Positions 32,995 through 42,133 of a stretch of 61,467 bases of DNA are shown piece after piece. A model generated the notes under the pieces. The model was not told the DNA's origin. It saw nothing but the letters and a program-made list of their open reading frames with translations, and did no database searches. This stretch comes from Enteractinococcus helveticum (lineage in GTDB: Bacteria; Actinomycetota; Actinomycetes; Actinomycetales; Micrococcaceae). Every line of letters starts with the position of its first letter. Position 1 is the first letter of the stretch. The DNA lies in assembly GCF_020742345.1 (NCBI RefSeq), contig NZ_DYXC01000030.1, forward strand, positions 1-61,467, written 5' to 3'. Position numbers and translations under genes: made by a program.

Positions 32995-35991
32995 TTAAGC
33001 GCGGAGCACTTCTGCTAAGAATCGTCCGGTGTGACTTGCAGACACCTTGGCAACGTCCTCGGGGGTTCCCGTGGCAACGATCTGGCCACCGCCGGAGCCA
33101 CCTTCTGGGCCCAGGTCGAGGATCCAGTCGGCGGATTTGATGACATCCAGGTTGTGTTCGATCGTAATGACGGTGTTGCCTTTTTCGACCAGCCGGTTGA
33201 GCACGATGAGCAGTTTGCGGATGTCTTCGAAGTGCAACCCGGTGGTGGGTTCGTCGAGTACGTAGACCGATTTACCGGTTGCACGGCGTTGCAGCTCGGT
33301 GGCCAGTTTGACACGCTGGGCCTCACCACCCGACAGGGTTGTGGCGGGTTGGCCGAGGCGCACATAGCCCAGTCCGACGTCGACGAGCGTATTGAGGTGG
33401 CGGGCGATGCGCTGGTAGGGCGCAAAGAATTCCGCGGCCTCGTCGATTGGCATATTGAGCACTTCCGAAATGTTCTTGCCCTTATATTCAACCTCCAGCG
33501 TCTCTCGGTTGTAGCGGGCGCCGTGGCAGACCTCACAGGGGACGTAGACGTCGGGCAGGAAGTTCATTTCGATCTTCAGGGTGCCGTCACCGGCGCAAGC
33601 TTCACAGCGGCCACCTTTGACGTTGAACGAGAACCGGCCGGCCTTATACCCACGGACCTTGGCCTCTGGGGTGTCGGCAAATAGGTTTCGGATGTGGTCA
33701 AATACGCCCGTGTAGGTTGCGGCATTGGACCGCGGGGTGCGCCCAATTGGTGACTGGTCGACGTGGACCACCTTATCCAGTTGGTCTAGGCCCTTGACGC
33801 GGCGGTGACGGCCGGGAACGTGGCGTGCATGGTTGAGCTCATTGGCTAAGACCTTGTACAGGATTTCGTTGACCAGGGTGGATTTACCCGAACCGGATAC
33901 TCCGGTTACCGCGGTGAAGACTCCCAGTGGGAATTTGGCTGATACGTTCTGCAGGTTATTTTCGCGCGCTCCGACAACTTCGACCTGACGGGCCGGGTCG
34001 ATCGGGCGACGTTTGGGTGGAATCGGGATCTCTCGGCGGCCCGACAGGTAGTCGCCGGTCAACGACTCAGTATTTTCTAATAGCCCTTGAACGGAGCCGG
34101 AGTGGACAATATTGCCACCCTTTTCCCCGGCCTCCGGACCGATATCCACGATCCAGTCGGCTTCGGCAATGGTTTCTTCATCGTGTTCAACCACAATCAG
34201 GGTGTTGCCTAAATCGCGCAGCCGCAGCAGGGTACTAATCAGACGGCGGTTATCGCGCTGATGCAGCCCAATTGATGGCTCGTCAAGAACATAGAGCACC
34301 CCGACCAGACCCGAGCCGATCTGTGTGGCCAAGCGAATACGCTGGGCTTCCCCACCGGATAGCGTGCCGGCGGGGCGTTCCAGGTTCAGGTAGTCCAGTC
34401 CGACGTCGAGCAGGAACTTCAGTCGGGCTTTGATCTCAATGAGCACCTGATCAGCGATTTTGGCGTCGCGTGCTGACAGGTCAAGGTCACGCATGAAATT
34501 GATCGAGTCTTGCATTGGCATGGCCGAGACTTCAGCGATCGAGCGGCCACCCACCAGCACGGACAGTGACGTGGGGTTCAGACGTGCTCCCCCACAGGCC
34601 GGGCAGGCGACTTCGCGCATATACGACTGGTAACGATCGCGGGCTTGATCCGATTCAGCTTCGTCGTGTTTGCGTTTGACGTAGTCCATGACGCCTTCAA
34701 ACCCGGTGGTGTAGCGGCGTTCACGTCCCCACCGGTTACGGTAGGACACTTTGACTTTGAAATCCTTGCCGTGCAGCAGCGCCTTCTTCGCGGCCTTTGG
34801 CAGGTCCTTGAACGGCGTGTCCATCGAAAAACCGACCTCTTCGGCCAGCCCGGACATCAACCGCTGCCAGTATTCGCGCGTACGCTTACCGATGTCCCAC
34901 GGTGCGATGGCTCCTTCTTTGAGCGACAGATCAGGATCTGGGACGAGCAGTTCTTCGTCAACCTGCAGCTGCGATCCAATACCGGTACACGTCGAGCACG
35001 CTCCGAAGGGATTATTGAAAGAAAACGAGCGCGGCTCAATTTCGTCAATATTCAGAATGTGACCGTTGGGACAGGACAGTTTTTCCGAAAACGACCGGTA
35101 CTTAGCGCGGCCCTCGTCGTCAACCGCAGTCCACTCACCGGTATTGCGCATCTCGGGATCAATCTCGGCGTCAATGTCCACATAGTCGACGACGACGATC
35201 CCGTCGGCCAATTCGAGCGCGGTTTCTACCGAGTCGGTCAGACGCTGGCGGATTCCCTCGCGGATGACTAGACGGTCGATGACCACGGCGATGTTGTGCT
35301 TGACCTGTTTTTGCAGTTTGGGCGGATCGATCAGCTGCACTTGTTCACCGTCGACAATGGCACGGGAGAAACCCTGGGCCGAGAGGTCAGCGAACAGGTC
35401 GACAAATTCGCCCTTGCGCCCGCGCACAACCGGTGCCAGGACTTGAAAACGCGTGCGTTCTTCCAGGGCGAGCAGCTGGTCTACGATCTGCTGCGGGGTC
35501 TGCTGAGAAGCCGGTTCGTGGCACTCCGGACAGTGCGGGACACCGATGCGCGCCCACAACAGGCGCATGTAGTCGTGAATCTCGGTGATTGTGCCAACCG
35601 TTGAGCGCGGGTTTTTCGACGTCGACTTCTGGTCGATCGAGACCGCCGGGGAGAGCCCTTCAATGAAATCGACCGAGGGCTTATCCACTCGGCCTAAGAA
35701 CATGCGCGCGTATGACGATAGGGATTCGACGTAGCGTCGTTGGCCTTCGGCGAAGATGGTGTCAAAGGCCAACGAGGATTTTCCGGACCCGGAGAGTCCG
35801 GTGAAGACCACGAAAGCATCTCGTGGAATGTTGAGGTTCACGTTTTTGAGGTTGTGTTCACGCGCACCCTGAACCACGATCCGGTCAGGCTCGTGGGCCC
35901 CGATAACGGCTTTAGTCTGCGTTGTGTCAGGTGTCACGTTATTTGAAACCTGGAGACCTGCAGCGCCGTCAATATTATGTGTGGTGGTCAA
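32995..35991 (-). CDS. uvrA: Excinuclease ABC subunit A
   Basis: A 998-residue damage-recognition ATPase of nucleotide excision repair. Walker A GLSGSGKSS is at residues 65-73 and a second, GVSGSGKST, lies in the C-terminal half. Two ABC signatures (LSGGEAQR) are present, as are the Cys pairs of the zinc modules (CPECHEPA, CPACGG and CEACAGDG...CEVCHG). The likely TTG start gives a roughly 35-residue, Thr/Asn-rich extension before the conserved IVVQGAREHNLKNV. The exact start is uncertain. Confidence 0.96.
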   Translation of the reverse strand: MTTTHNIDGAAGLQVSNNVTPDTTQTKAVIGAHEPDRIVVQGAREHNLKNVNLNIPRDAFVVFTGLSGSGKSSLAFDTIFAEGQRRYVESLSSYARMFLGRVDKPSVDFIEGLSPAVSIDQKSTSKNPRSTVGTITEIHDYMRLLWARIGVPHCPECHEPASQQTPQQIVDQLLALEERTRFQVLAPVVRGRKGEFVDLFADLSAQGFSRAIVDGEQVQLIDPPKLQKQVKHNIAVVIDRLVIREGIRQRLTDSVETALELADGIVVVDYVDIDAEIDPEMRNTGEWTAVDDEGRAKYRSFSEKLSCPNGHILNIDEIEPRSFSFNNPFGACSTCTGIGSQLQVDEELLVPDPDLSLKEGAIAPWDIGKRTREYWQRLMSGLAEEVGFSMDTPFKDLPKAAKKALLHGKDFKVKVSYRNRWGRERRYTTGFEGVMDYVKRKHDEAESDQARDRYQSYMREVACPACGGARLNPTSLSVLVGGRSIAEVSAMPMQDSINFMRDLDLSARDAKIADQVLIEIKARLKFLLDVGLDYLNLERPAGTLSGGEAQRIRLATQIGSGLVGVLYVLDEPSIGLHQRDNRRLISTLLRLRDLGNTLIVVEHDEETIAEADWIVDIGPEAGEKGGNIVHSGSVQGLLENTESLTGDYLSGRREIPIPPKRRPIDPARQVEVVGARENNLQNVSAKFPLGVFTAVTGVSGSGKSTLVNEILYKVLANELNHARHVPGRHRRVKGLDQLDKVVHVDQSPIGRTPRSNAATYTGVFDHIRNLFADTPEAKVRGYKAGRFSFNVKGGRCEACAGDGTLKIEMNFLPDVYVPCEVCHGARYNRETLEVEYKGKNISEVLNMPIDEAAEFFAPYQRIARHLNTLVDVGLGYVRLGQPATTLSGGEAQRVKLATELQRRATGKSVYVLDEPTTGLHFEDIRKLLIVLNRLVEKGNTVITIEHNLDVIKSADWILDLGPEGGSGGGQIVATGTPEDVAKVSASHTGRFLAEVLRA

Positions 35992-36154
35992 GTACTCAGT
36001 CCCTCGAGTCGTTCAAGACAGTAGAAAACTAGACTTCCAGAATAGATCAATTCTCGGTATTGCATCACGTTGCTAGGCCTTTCGCGCTTAGTTTTCGTCG
36101 AAAGCAAAGGACCCGGACAGCAGTGGGCTATTCGCTACAACACGACGGAACGTG

Positions 36155-36160
36155 TAAATT
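36155..36160 (+). promoter_or_regulatory. Predicted -10 of a leaderless promoter for the MBL hydrolase
   Basis: TAAATT is followed by 7 nt and the ATG at 36168, with no ribosome-binding site in the gap. Confidence 0.5.
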
Positions 36161-36167
36161 AGCGTTC

Positions 36168-36860
36168 ATGTCCAAAACGTCGTCACCTATTGGTCCCATC
36201 AAGGTTTTATACAACCTGCCCCAGGTCACCATCCGAACCCGTTCGGTTTCTGAGATGGATAATAACGTCTACCTTATTACGTCCAAGACCACCGGCGCCC
36301 AGGTTCTTATTGATGCTGCCGATGAGCCCGACGCGATTATGGAGCTGATCGAATCGGCCACCGTGGACACCCCTTGCGATCTGGATTTGGTGTCGGTGAT
36401 TACTACGCATCAGCACTGGGATCACATCCGTGCGCTGCCAGAAATTGTTGAGCGTACCCAGGTTCCCACCTCCGCAGGAACCCCTGACGCCGCGGCAATC
36501 TATGAGGAAACCGGCATCCGCGCCAAGGTCGAGCTACACCACGGTGATAAGGCCCAGTTCCCGGGCATCGAGCTCGACGTGATCGGACTCCGCGGGCATA
36601 CCCCCGGCTCGGTGGCCCTAGTCTATGTGCCCAACGGTGACGAGCCGACCATTATCTTTTCCGGAGATTCACTATTCCCCGGGGGCGTAGGCAACACGTG
36701 GGACGACGCCGAACGCTTCAATTCCCTGCTAACCGACGTCACCGAACGGATTTTTGCCCGGTACGACGACGACACGGTGATCCTGCCCGGCCACGGCGGC
36801 AGCACCGTGCTGGGTGCTGAGCGCCCACACCTGGACGAGTGGCGTGCACGCGGCTGGTAA
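36168..36860 (+). CDS. Metallo-beta-lactamase-fold hydrolase (glyoxalase II-like)
   Basis: A 230-residue MBL-fold enzyme. The metal motif HQHWDH is at residues 81-86, RGHTPGS follows, then the SGDSLFPGGVGNT segment with its metal-bridging Asp, and LPGHGG near the C-terminus. The order resembles glyoxalase II-like thiolesterases. The same kind of gene is divergent from uvrA in M. tuberculosis. The ATG at 36168 was chosen because the earlier in-frame part is basic and unlike the family, and because of the leaderless promoter pattern. Substrate unknown. Confidence 0.88.
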   Translation: MSKTSSPIGPIKVLYNLPQVTIRTRSVSEMDNNVYLITSKTTGAQVLIDAADEPDAIMELIESATVDTPCDLDLVSVITTHQHWDHIRALPEIVERTQVPTSAGTPDAAAIYEETGIRAKVELHHGDKAQFPGIELDVIGLRGHTPGSVALVYVPNGDEPTIIFSGDSLFPGGVGNTWDDAERFNSLLTDVTERIFARYDDDTVILPGHGGSTVLGAERPHLDEWRARGW

Positions 36861-36896
36861 GAACCGCGGGACGACGATACGAGTCGCGCTCAGACC

Positions 36897-36936
36897 AAAA
36901 ACCGTTGACCACCTGGCGAAGTAGTCAACGGTTTTT
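36897..36936. terminator. Bidirectional terminator between the MBL gene and tam
   Basis: A perfect 13-bp stem (AAAAACCGTTGAC with its complement) closes a 14-nt loop. A run of five T bases ends the right arm and five A bases start the left, so it works for both convergent genes. Confidence 0.9.
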
Positions 36937-36950
36937 CTGTGTCGCGCCCG

Positions 36951-37799
36951 TTAGATGAAATAGTCCAGTTCCTTGTGCCCGACCACAAAGATCCGGCGGA
37001 ATGGGTACACGGTGACTTCTTGACCGTCCGGACCAATATATGGCGGGTATGCGGCAACCATTTCGGCCTTATACCGGGTCACGAATGCGTCGTGGAGGTT
37101 CGTGGCGTGTGCGTCATCGTGCTCTTGGAGTTTCTGCAGCACAGGGCGCAGTGCTGCACCTTTGACCCAGTCATAGACCGGATCTGGCCCGCTGAGCACC
37201 TGGTGGTACGTCGTCTCCCAGACATTTGGACGGAAACCGTGTTCCAGCAGCATGTGCGTGTAGTCCTCCACCGAATGCACAGTTTCGCCGGTGTAGGCCG
37301 AGTCTTTAGCCAAGGAAAAGCGTTCTTCGGAGGCCAGTTCACCGATGTACTGGTGCGAACGAGCCACGGAGTTACCGGGTACTTGCATGGCAAACCAGGC
37401 GCCGGGTTTCAGGGTTTTGAGCCAACCGGAGATAATATTGATGTGGTTGGGAATCCACTGGAACATCGCGTTGGAGACAATGACGTCGGTGTCGGCCGGC
37501 GGCGTCCACGAACCGGCTTCCTGCTGGCCGAAGGAGACGTTGGCCCAGGCGTTGTCGTCACGAGAAGCGACTAACTGTTCGGCGTCGGCAATCATTTCGG
37601 CTGAGGCATCGTAGCCGGTGATATTGGCCTGTGGCCAGCGATCGGCTAGGGTCACGGTCATATTGCCGGGACCGCATCCCATATCAAATACCAGTTGCGG
37701 GGCATCCAGTTGGACGGCGTTGGTCAAGTCCACAAAGGGCCGGGCTCGGTGGCCGGCGAAGTGCGCATACTGGGCGGGATCCCATACGAAGTTTTCCAT
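36951..37799 (-). CDS. tam: Trans-aconitate 2-methyltransferase
   Basis: A 282-residue SAM-dependent methyltransferase that esterifies trans-aconitate, a by-product inhibitory to the citric acid cycle. It opens with WDPAQYAHFAGHRARPF, typical of Tam, and has the SAM loop DMGCGPGN at residues 39-46. The VSNAMFQWIPNH motif corresponds to motif IV. There is no Shine-Dalgarno; TAGGCT ends 6 nt before the ATG. Confidence 0.9.
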   Translation of the reverse strand: MENFVWDPAQYAHFAGHRARPFVDLTNAVQLDAPQLVFDMGCGPGNMTVTLADRWPQANITGYDASAEMIADAEQLVASRDDNAWANVSFGQQEAGSWTPPADTDVIVSNAMFQWIPNHINIISGWLKTLKPGAWFAMQVPGNSVARSHQYIGELASEERFSLAKDSAYTGETVHSVEDYTHMLLEHGFRPNVWETTYHQVLSGPDPVYDWVKGAALRPVLQKLQEHDDAHATNLHDAFVTRYKAEMVAAYPPYIGPDGQEVTVYPFRRIFVVGHKELDYFI

Positions 37800-37805
37800 G
37801 TGATC

Positions 37806-37811
37806 AGCCTA
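37806..37811 (-). promoter_or_regulatory. Predicted -10 of a leaderless promoter for tam
   Basis: On the minus strand TAGGCT is followed by 6 nt and the ATG at 37799. Confidence 0.45.
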
Positions 37812-37890
37812 AACGGGCGTGCTGAGTTCCCAAGAGGGGCGCGTTATGAATCGCAATGTTCGCGAAGCCTTCGGCACAAGAATTGGGCAC

Positions 37891-37896
37891 TAGGAT
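37891..37896 (+). promoter_or_regulatory. Predicted -10 of a leaderless promoter for the helicase
   Basis: TAGGAT is followed by 7 nt (GGGTTAG) and the GTG at 37904. No ribosome-binding site is present. Confidence 0.5.
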
Positions 37897-37903
37897 GGGT
37901 TAG

Positions 37904-40537
37904 GTGCAACTGACTGATTTTATTCCTGATCCTGACCACGGCGAAGACCTCGAGCCAGTATTGCTGTACGATCGGTTTGTTGAATGGACAACCCATCGCG
38001 GCATTGAGCTGTATCCGGCCCAAGATGAGGCCGTGACCGAACTGGCCGACGGCAAGAACGTCATCATGGCCACCCCGACGGGGTCCGGCAAGTCTATGGT
38101 TGCACTGGCCGCCCACTTTTATGCACTGGCCATGAATCAACGCAGCTATTATACGGCGCCGATCAAAGCCCTGGTGTCGGAGAAGTTCTTTGACCTCATT
38201 GAGATCTTTGGCGCCGAGCACGTCGGCATGGTCACCGGGGACTCAGCGATTAATCCGGATGCACCCATTATTTGTTGCACCGCTGAAATTCTGGCCATCC
38301 ATTCGCTGCGGGAGGGTTCCGGTTTGGACGTCGGGCCGGTGGTTATGGATGAGTTTCATTTCTATGCAGACCCGCAACGCGGTTGGGCTTGGCAGGTGCC
38401 ACTGTTGGAATTACCCCAGGCACAATTCGTGTTGATGTCGGCAACCCTGGGTGATACGACGTTCTTTGAGGAGTCTTTGACCCAGCGCACGGGGCGTGAC
38501 ACCGTGACCGTCTCCTCTGCAACCCGGCCGATCCCGCTGTATTTTGAATACTCTGAGCTGCCGGTGCAGCAACAAATTGAGGCGCTGGTCGAATCCAGCC
38601 TATCGCCGATTTATATTGTGCACTTTTCTCAGTTGGACGCCGTTGAGCAGGCCTCAAATCTGGCCTCTATTTCGGTGACGACGCGCGCCGAGAAGGACCA
38701 GATTGCCCAGATCATCAAGGACTTCAGGTTCACCTCGGGTTTTGGTAAGACCCTGAACCGGTTGATTCGTCAGGGCATCGGCGTCCACCACGCCGGGATG
38801 CTACCCAAATACCGCCGGCTCGTAGAGCGCCTCGCCCAGGATGGCCTGCTGAAGGTCATTTCTGGTACCGATACGCTTGGTGTGGGCATCAACGTGCCGA
38901 TTCGTACGGTGTTAATGACCGGGTTATCGAAGTTTGACGGCAATAAACAGCGTCATCTCAATGCGCGCGAGTTCCACCAGATCGCCGGGCGGGCCGGGCG
39001 TGCCGGATTCGATACAGCGGGTACCGTCGTCGTCCAGGCCCCCGAGCATGTGATTGAAAACCAGCAGGCCGATGCCAAGGCCGCCGAGAAATTTGCGAAC
39101 ATTAAAAATGCCGAAGAACGGGCGCGCCGGATTGCGCAGTCTTCGAAATCGCAACCGAAAAAGTCCCCACCCAAGGGCTTTGTGTCCTGGTCGAAGGCCA
39201 CATTTGAGAAATTGGTCGCCGCCGAACCCGAGCCGATGGTCTCGCGGATGCGCATCACCCACTCGATGCTGCTCAATATTCTGGCCCGACCGGGCAACCC
39301 GGTGACCGCGGTGCGCCGGATGATCCTGCGATCGGCCGAAACCAAAGCCTCCAAGGCGGCACTGCAGCGCCGGGCGATTGGGATTCTGCGTGAACTGATG
39401 GTAACCGACGTCGTCGAAGTCCAAGACGAACCCGATGCATGGGGCAACCGGTTGGAGCTGACCGTCGAGTTGCAGGCCGATTTCGCACTGAACCAGCCGC
39501 TGAGCCCCTTCGCGCTGGCCGCATTCGAGCTGCTGGAGGCAGAGTCACCGACCTACGCCGTCGATATGGTCTCCATTATTGAGGCCACGCTCGAGGCACC
39601 GCGCCAGGTGCTGACCGCCCAATTGCGCAAGATCCGTGACGAAGAAATGGCTCGGATGCGCGCCGACGGGTATGAGTATCACGAGCGGATGAATGTCCTG
39701 GATAAACTCACCTACCCGCAACCGTTGGCCGAGCTGTTGGATCAACAGTTTGAGATCTACCGTCAGGGTGCGCCGTGGTTAGCCGAATTTGAGCTGCAAC
39801 CCAAGTCCGTGGTGCGTGACATGTATGAGCGCGCAATGGGTTTTGGTGACTACGTGAACTACTACGGTATTGCCCGTTCGGAGGGCGTGCTGCTGCGGTA
39901 TCTCACCGATGCGGCCAAGGCCCTGCGCCAGACAATCCCCCAGGAGTTGCGCACCGAGGAACTCGACCTGCTCCAAGAATGGCTCGAGACCATTATTGTC
40001 ACAACCGACTCGTCGCTGCTCGAGGAATGGGAACACATGATGGCCGACGACGTCGACCAACTCATCGCCGACCACGAGTCACTCTCCCCGCCCGAGCCAC
40101 CGAAACTTACCGATACGGTCGGAGTGTTTACGGTCATGCTGCGCAATGCGATGTTCCACCGGGTTGAGCTATTCGGCGACGAACAAGACGCCCGCCTCGA
40201 AGCACTGGATCATTTGCCCGACGGCGCAATACCCTACACTTGCGATAATTGGGCCGATGCGCTGGACGATTACTTTGGCGCCTACGAGGACCTCGATGAC
40301 TCCCCGGCCGCCCGCTCCCCCGAATTCTTCCGCATCGACAAGGCTCCGAAGTTGTCGTCGGCGGAAATGGCCGATGTGGGCGCCCAGGACGGGGACTACT
40401 GGCTGGTCACCCAGGTGCTCGTGGACCCACAGGGTAACTACGACTTTGGGATCAACGCCGTCGTCCACCTCGAGGCATCCAATGAGCAAGGCTCCCCCGC
40501 CGTCACCACACTGTCGGTGGGGGCCCCACTGTTATGA
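37904..40537 (+). CDS. Ski2-like DEAD/DEAH-box helicase with DUF3516
   Basis: An 877-residue superfamily 2 helicase. Walker A ATPTGSGKS is at residues 56-64, DEFH at 149-152, SATLGDT follows as motif III, and HQIAGRAGRAGFDTAG is a Ski2-type motif VI. The long C-terminal half (from about residue 430) matches the actinobacterial DUF3516 arrangement and carries many acidic residues. Such proteins are presumed to act on RNA or structured nucleic acids; the exact role is unknown. It is probably its own unit with a GTG, leaderless start. Confidence 0.9.
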   Translation: MQLTDFIPDPDHGEDLEPVLLYDRFVEWTTHRGIELYPAQDEAVTELADGKNVIMATPTGSGKSMVALAAHFYALAMNQRSYYTAPIKALVSEKFFDLIEIFGAEHVGMVTGDSAINPDAPIICCTAEILAIHSLREGSGLDVGPVVMDEFHFYADPQRGWAWQVPLLELPQAQFVLMSATLGDTTFFEESLTQRTGRDTVTVSSATRPIPLYFEYSELPVQQQIEALVESSLSPIYIVHFSQLDAVEQASNLASISVTTRAEKDQIAQIIKDFRFTSGFGKTLNRLIRQGIGVHHAGMLPKYRRLVERLAQDGLLKVISGTDTLGVGINVPIRTVLMTGLSKFDGNKQRHLNAREFHQIAGRAGRAGFDTAGTVVVQAPEHVIENQQADAKAAEKFANIKNAEERARRIAQSSKSQPKKSPPKGFVSWSKATFEKLVAAEPEPMVSRMRITHSMLLNILARPGNPVTAVRRMILRSAETKASKAALQRRAIGILRELMVTDVVEVQDEPDAWGNRLELTVELQADFALNQPLSPFALAAFELLEAESPTYAVDMVSIIEATLEAPRQVLTAQLRKIRDEEMARMRADGYEYHERMNVLDKLTYPQPLAELLDQQFEIYRQGAPWLAEFELQPKSVVRDMYERAMGFGDYVNYYGIARSEGVLLRYLTDAAKALRQTIPQELRTEELDLLQEWLETIIVTTDSSLLEEWEHMMADDVDQLIADHESLSPPEPPKLTDTVGVFTVMLRNAMFHRVELFGDEQDARLEALDHLPDGAIPYTCDNWADALDDYFGAYEDLDDSPAARSPEFFRIDKAPKLSSAEMADVGAQDGDYWLVTQVLVDPQGNYDFGINAVVHLEASNEQGSPAVTTLSVGAPLL

Positions 40538-40653
40538 GGCACCGCTGACGCCCGGTGCACCACGACTGAGCCCGAATACGGTCCACGCGCTGTGGGACTG
40601 TGGGAAGATTTCGCAGCGCCCGTTGACAACCCACCCGACACATCAGGAGACCC

Positions 40654-41955
40654 ATGGCCACCGCCCCGCACACTGTAGGTTCCCCCTCCCGAATGCACGA
40701 TGGCACCGGGATACGTGACCACTATTTCACCGTGCCACTGGATCACCAGGTCCCCGACGGCGAAGAACTGACCGTGTATGCGCGCGAATTTTTTACCGAG
40801 GACGGCGGTGAAAACAAGCCCTGGCTCTTGTATTTGCAGGGTGGGCCGGGTGGAAAAGGAACCCGACCAGCTCGCATAAGCGGCTGGATGGCCGAGGCAC
40901 TGAAACACTACCGGGTGCTGATGCTGGATCAACGCGGCACCGGATTATCCACCCCGATCAACCGGCACACGTTAATTGCTCGCGGTAGACCCGCCGACCA
41001 GGCCCGGTACCTGACGCATTTTCGGGCCCCGGATATCGTAGCCGACGCAGAAGCGATCCGGCACGCACTGGGGGCTGACCCTTGGGTCACACTGGGCCAG
41101 TCTTTTGGGGGATTCTGCACGCTGACGTACTTATCCTTTGCACCTGAAGGCCTAGCAGGATCGATGATCACCGGCGGTATCCCACCGCTGGCTGGACCCG
41201 CCGACCAGGTGTATCAGGCCACCTATCGCAAGATGCGCGCCCGCAACCGCGAATATTTCCGCAGGTTTCCCAAGGACCTGGAGATTTTGGCGAAGATTTA
41301 TTCTCGCGTGCGCTGCAACGACGTCGTCTTACCCGATGGTTCCCCACTAACGGTTGGGCGTGTCCAAGCCCTGGGCATGTACCTGGGCGGCAACACCCGG
41401 ATCGATGCGCTGCACTATGTGCTGGAAGAGGCCTTCGTTGCCGGCACCGATACCCTGTCGGACACGTTTTTGACGGCCGTCTACCAGCAGGTCTCGCGCG
41501 CCACGAACCCGCTGTATTTGATCCTGCACGAGGCCATTTATGCACAACCTGGGGCCCAACCCACAGCTTGGGCAGCCCAACGCGTGCTCGCCGATTTCCC
41601 GGACTTCAACCCCAAGAAGGCCGATACTCCCCTGCTCACCGGTGAGATGTGTTTCGACTGGTACACCGAGCTGGATCCAGCCCTACAACCCGTAGCCCGG
41701 GCAACCCAGCTGATTGCCGACTGGACACAGTGGGGCCCACTGTATGACCTCGACCAACTCGCCGCTAACCAGGTACCCGTGGCCGCGTTGGTGTATACCG
41801 ACGACGTTTACGTGGATCGTGACCTCTCCCTTGCCGCCGCCGAACAGGTCACGAATCTGCACGTTTGGGAGTCCGACCGGTGGCACCACGACGGCCTTGG
41901 TGAAGCCGGGGCCGAGATTTTCGCCCGCCTCCACCAGATGATCCAGCGCAACTAG
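40654..41955 (+). CDS. Alpha/beta-hydrolase, proline-iminopeptidase-like (S33)
   Basis: A 433-residue hydrolase with the S33 peptidase layout. LQGGPGG (residues 61-67) forms the oxyanion region and LDQRGTGLS is at 91-99. The nucleophile is Ser150 in GQSFGG. Candidate catalytic Asp and His lie near TDDVYVDRD and SDRWHHDG at the C-terminus. It probably removes N-terminal proline or a similar residue from peptides. GGAGACCC precedes the ATG. No signal peptide is visible, so it is likely cytoplasmic. Confidence 0.88.
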   Translation: MATAPHTVGSPSRMHDGTGIRDHYFTVPLDHQVPDGEELTVYAREFFTEDGGENKPWLLYLQGGPGGKGTRPARISGWMAEALKHYRVLMLDQRGTGLSTPINRHTLIARGRPADQARYLTHFRAPDIVADAEAIRHALGADPWVTLGQSFGGFCTLTYLSFAPEGLAGSMITGGIPPLAGPADQVYQATYRKMRARNREYFRRFPKDLEILAKIYSRVRCNDVVLPDGSPLTVGRVQALGMYLGGNTRIDALHYVLEEAFVAGTDTLSDTFLTAVYQQVSRATNPLYLILHEAIYAQPGAQPTAWAAQRVLADFPDFNPKKADTPLLTGEMCFDWYTELDPALQPVARATQLIADWTQWGPLYDLDQLAANQVPVAALVYTDDVYVDRDLSLAAAEQVTNLHVWESDRWHHDGLGEAGAEIFARLHQMIQRN

Positions 41956-42133
41956 CATCCGTGCCCGGGTATTTTACACACCGCGGCCCCGCGCCTTCCG
42001 GTGTTTTCCACAGCCGGTGCGATGTGGCGAAGTTTTCCACCAGCTGGCGCACTTCTTGCACCATTACGTCGGGCGGTCCTTAGGCTGGATTCAACGCAAC
42101 AATACTCAGCCGGGTGATGGGGAGGTGAGCACC

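Noticed and set aside
42017..42133. A longer start for the HNH protein
   Set aside because: The first 39 residues would be unlike DUF222 proteins, and the GGAGGTG ribosome-binding site fits the ATG at 42134.
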